Assembly (NCBI GenBank): GCA_002339355.1 | Contig: DDKQ01000084.1 | Span: 1 to 8,156, forward strand | Length of the DNA: 8,156 bases | Source of the DNA: Candidatus Subteraquimicrobium carltonvillense | GTDB lineage: Bacteria; Actinomycetota; Aquicultoria; Subteraquimicrobiales; Subteraquimicrobiaceae | Reading direction: 5' to 3' | Shown here: positions 6,986 to 8,156 of the stretch, one piece after another | Numbering within the stretch: position 1 is the stretch's first letter | Layout: the number at the start of each line of letters is the position of its first letter | Notes under the pieces: generated by a model | The model's database searches: none | What the model was told of the DNA's origin: nothing | Seen by the model: only the letters and a program-made list of their open reading frames with translations | Position numbers and translations under genes: made by a program

Positions 6986-7354
6986 TTAGTACTCATGGCC
7001 ATCGTAGCCACCCGGACATACCGCATAGGGAGGATCTCCCGCCTTGAGGGTATAGTACGCGTCAGCCTTTGGACACTTTGGCGCTGACTTGAGATACTTC
7101 TTCGTTATTAGAACATGAGTATCGTCAAGCGTTACATCAGCTCCCGCCTCTCCAGGAGGAGGATAAACATCCTCGGTGGCCTTGTAAGTGGTTATTGCTC
7201 CGTCGATGGTTCTTAAGTTTGCCTGACAAGTTCTCTTTTGAGCGCTCTCACGTGCCACGTTGAATACTGGAACTGCGATGGCGACCAAGATGGCAATGAT
7301 CAGAACGACGACCATTAACTCGATCAATGTGAAACCTCTTTCCTTCCTAATCAC
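6986..7354 (-). CDS. pilA: Type IV pilin PilA (prepilin)
   Basis: 122 residues from a GTG start, leader MIRKERG cut after Gly7, then FTLIELMVVVLIIAILVAIAVP with Glu12 as mature position 5. This is a classic type IVa pilin N-terminal helix. The mature protein is about 115 residues, short for a major pilin and close to GspG-like and small Gram-positive pilins. NVARESAQKRTCQANLRTIDGAITTYKA is the usual amphipathic second half of helix one. Cysteines stand at 43, 94 and 113; the last two could close a C-terminal loop. It is the only pilin with its own promoter, riboswitch and two flanking terminators, so it is probably the major subunit. A more abundant pilin elsewhere in the genome cannot be excluded. 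Confidence 0.93.
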   Translation of the reverse strand: MIRKERGFTLIELMVVVLIIAILVAIAVPVFNVARESAQKRTCQANLRTIDGAITTYKATEDVYPPPGEAGADVTLDDTHVLITKKYLKSAPKCPKADAYYTLKAGDPPYAVCPGGYDGHEY

Positions 7355-7360
7355 CTCTTT

Positions 7361-7408
7361 TCACCTCCTTGCATGAGAAAATTTAAATTGCATTTGGAGC
7401 TCCAACAT
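7361..7408 (-). CDS. Possible 15-codon leader peptide before pilA
   Basis: Directly after the riboswitch terminator, GGAGGTG is followed by ATG TTG and an open frame reading MLELQMQFKFSHARR, whose TGA overlaps the pilA ribosome site. The gap from GGAGG to ATG is only two bases and to the TTG five, so start choice is unclear. It contains the palindrome TTGGAGCTCCAA (7394-7405). No known family. It may be chance; if translated, its stop would place ribosomes on the pilA site. Confidence 0.2.
   Translation of the reverse strand: MLELQMQFKFSHARR
7364..7369 (-). promoter_or_regulatory. Ribosome binding site for the pilA GTG start
   Basis: AGGAGG within AAGGAGGTGA, nine bases before GTG at 7354. 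It is the strongest ribosome site in the window and fixes the non-ATG start. The TGA of a short upstream reading frame (7361-7408) overlaps it. Confidence 0.85.
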
Positions 7409-7416
7409 CACCTCCG

Positions 7417-7456
7417 AGAAAAGAAAAACGCAAGCGGTCTAAGTAGCTTGCGTTTT
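7417..7456 (-). terminator. Riboswitch expression platform: intrinsic terminator
   Basis: AAAACGCAAGC (7456-7446) pairs perfectly with GCTTGCGTTTT (7435-7425); the ten-base loop is TACTTAGACC and the stem runs into a U-rich tail, TTTTTCTTTTCT. It lies about 20 bases after the GEMM-I aptamer and before pilA, where it can only act as an attenuator. The loop and 5' arm are complementary to the aptamer's 3' half. Confidence 0.92.
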
Positions 7457-7499
7457 CTTAAAGAGTATTCCATATGAGGCAACCCGGCTAACTTAGACC
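7436..7499 (-). promoter_or_regulatory. Predicted antiterminator pairing, aptamer to terminator
   Basis: Aptamer bases GGUCUAAGU (7499-7491) are perfectly complementary to ACUUAGACC (7444-7436) in the terminator loop. With one bulged U the pairing continues as AGC (7489-7487) with GCU (7447-7445), and after a four-base bulge as UUGC (7482-7479) with GCAA (7451-7448). The alternative helix uses P3 and P1 strands of the aptamer and blocks the terminator, so ligand binding should favour termination. Read by eye; no energies were computed. Confidence 0.6.
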
Positions 7500-7547
7500 A
7501 AGTCCCGTGGCTTTGCGCCCCCCGCTCTCACGGGGTTTGCCCTTATC
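7478..7547 (-). ncRNA. GEMM-I cyclic di-GMP riboswitch aptamer
   Basis: The minus strand carries the conserved GEMM-I core in order: AAGGGCAAACC (7544-7534), a six-pair stem CCCCGU/GCGGGG with a GAGA tetraloop (7535-7520), CGCAAAGCCACGGGAC (7517-7502), CUAAG (7496-7492), and UUAGCCGGGUUGCC (7491-7478). By alignment to the Vibrio Vc2 aptamer, the base equal to G20 is G (7541), which points to c-di-GMP; the cGAMP-sensing relatives carry A. The base equal to A47, which stacks between the two guanines, is A (7514). The second arm is short. It is transcribed from the sigma-28 promoter immediately upstream and controls pilA through the terminator at 7417-7456. GEMM-I RNAs commonly control motility, pilus and adhesion genes. 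Confidence 0.95.
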
Positions 7548-7572
7548 TCTTTTTCAAGGTACCTCGCTAACT

Positions 7573-7599
7573 TTATCGGCACTTTGTTTTGAAACCTTA
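7573..7599 (-). promoter_or_regulatory. Sigma-28 (FliA/SigD class) promoter for riboswitch-pilA
   Basis: The minus strand reads TAAGGTTT (7599-7592), exactly 11 bases, then GCCGATAA (7580-7573). Against TAAAGTTT-N11-GCCGATAA this is seven of eight at -35, perfect spacing and eight of eight at -10. Transcription would start near 7566, about 20 bases before the aptamer. It lies some 50 bases after the pilC stop, so pilA is uncoupled from the pilC unit; no clear terminator separates pilC from it. Confidence 0.85.
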
Positions 7600-7649
7600 A
7601 TATCCTCAAATTTTTTGGACCTGCGACCTGCATTAAGCGGACCTTTACC

Positions 7650-8156
7650 CTATTTAATCAGGGTAATCACTTGGAACATCGGCATATACAGGGAGATAAT
7701 TATGCCTCCAATTAAGGTTCCCATGACCACGATCATTAAGGGTTCGATCAAAGAAGTGAGCGCATCCACCGTGGCTGAAACCTCCGAATCATAGAAATCG
7801 GCAATCTTATTCAACATTGAGTCGAGGGCTCCCGTCTCCTCGCCAACAGCGATCATCTGAACCACCATTGGAGGGAACACAGTGCTTTCCTCCAGAGGTC
7901 TCGCGATGGTCTCTCCCTCCTTGATGCTGGAACGGGTCCTCATCACAGAGGTAGCAACCACGGCATTGCCCGAGGTTTCCGCTACAATGTCCAAAGCTTG
8001 GAGTATGGGGACGCCACTGGAAACTAAGGTTCCCAGGGTTCGAGCAAATCTAGCTATGGATATCTTACGAATCAAGAGTCCGATGATGGGCAAGTGCAAT
8101 TTTATCCTATCGATCTGCAATCGACCTGTTTCGGTTCTCCCAAACCATCGGAAGGC
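7650..8156 (-). CDS. pilC: Type IV pilus platform protein PilC, C-terminal part
   Basis: Open from the window edge to a TAG at 7650; 168 residues of the C-terminus are visible, so the 5' half lies beyond the right edge. The phrases LPIIGLLIRKISIARFARTL, SSGVPILQALDIVAETSGN and MVVQMIAVGEETGALDSML are the signature of the second GspF/PilC domain. The last 35 residues (IEPLMIVVMGTLIGGIIISLYMPMF) form the final membrane helix. PilC is the inner-membrane platform that transmits the work of PilB and PilT to pilin addition and removal. A TTG at 8120 is internal, not the start, because the frame and homology continue upstream. Its neighbour pilA fits the common pilB-T-C-A-D order. Confidence 0.95.
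   Translation of the reverse strand, partial: AFRWFGRTETGRLQIDRIKLHLPIIGLLIRKISIARFARTLGTLVSSGVPILQALDIVAETSGNAVVATSVMRTRSSIKEGETIARPLEESTVFPPMVVQMIAVGEETGALDSMLNKIADFYDSEVSATVDALTSLIEPLMIVVMGTLIGGIIISLYMPMFQVITLIK

Noticed and set aside
7618..7631. Tandem GACCTGC twice just after pilC
   Set aside because: Two copies of a 7-mer are too few to call a repeat element and form no terminator.
3236..7794. Other plus-strand and alternative-frame open frames opposite or within pilX, pilD and pilC
   Set aside because: Short, without ribosome sites or recognisable motifs, and overlapping real genes or the riboswitch region.

Overview
The window is almost entirely a type IV pilus (T4P) assembly locus. 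Every gene is on the minus strand, so it is transcribed from right to left. In order of transcription it holds the 3' end of pilC (platform protein), pilA (pilin), pilD (prepilin peptidase), three minor pilin-like genes (pilV-, pilW- and pilX/GspK-like), then pilM, pilN, pilO and a pilP-like gene (the inner-membrane alignment complex). The extension and retraction ATPases (PilB, PilT) and any secretin (PilQ) are not in the window. pilB/pilT would be expected upstream of pilC, beyond the right edge.

The regulatory layout is the most interesting part. Between pilC and pilA there is a near-consensus sigma-28 (FliA/SigD/WhiG class) promoter (7573-7599), then a GEMM-I cyclic di-GMP riboswitch aptamer (7478-7547), then an intrinsic terminator (7417-7456), then pilA with a strong ribosome binding site and a GTG start. 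pilA ends at a second strong terminator (6937-6968), so it looks like a single-gene transcript gated by sigma-28 and by c-di-GMP. The aptamer's 3' half is complementary to the terminator's 5' arm and loop. This gives a readable antiterminator and predicts that c-di-GMP binding switches pilA off. A second good sigma-28 promoter (3158-3184) sits in front of pilM. The same -10 octamer GCCGATAA occurs in front of pilV without a good -35, and a one-mismatch version lies in front of pilD. The whole pilus regulon may therefore be tied to the motility sigma factor.

Layout from left to right: 1-151 is a non-coding AT-rich end with repeat-like filler; 152-3004 is the pilP-like/pilO/pilN/pilM unit with tight or overlapping junctions; 3005-3192 is the pilM leader and promoter; 3193-5766 holds the three minor pilins with 15-base gaps; 5826-6614 is pilD; 6615-6985 is a spacer and the pilA terminator; 6986-7354 is pilA; 7355-7649 is the pilA control region; 7650-8156 is the end of pilC.

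How the genes work together: PilD cleaves and methylates the prepilins PilA, V and W. The PilV/W/X set probably forms the initiating tip complex, as GspI/J/K do in type II secretion. PilC is the membrane platform on which the ATPases act. PilM (cytoplasmic, actin-like) binds the N-terminus of PilN, which pairs with PilO and the PilP-like protein.

Organism: a bacterium of moderate GC content with strong Shine-Dalgarno sites, GTG and TTG starts, U-tract terminators and a GEMM-I riboswitch. This combination would suit a clostridial or deep-branching actinobacterial lineage, or a deltaproteobacterium-like group. I cannot assign it from this window alone.
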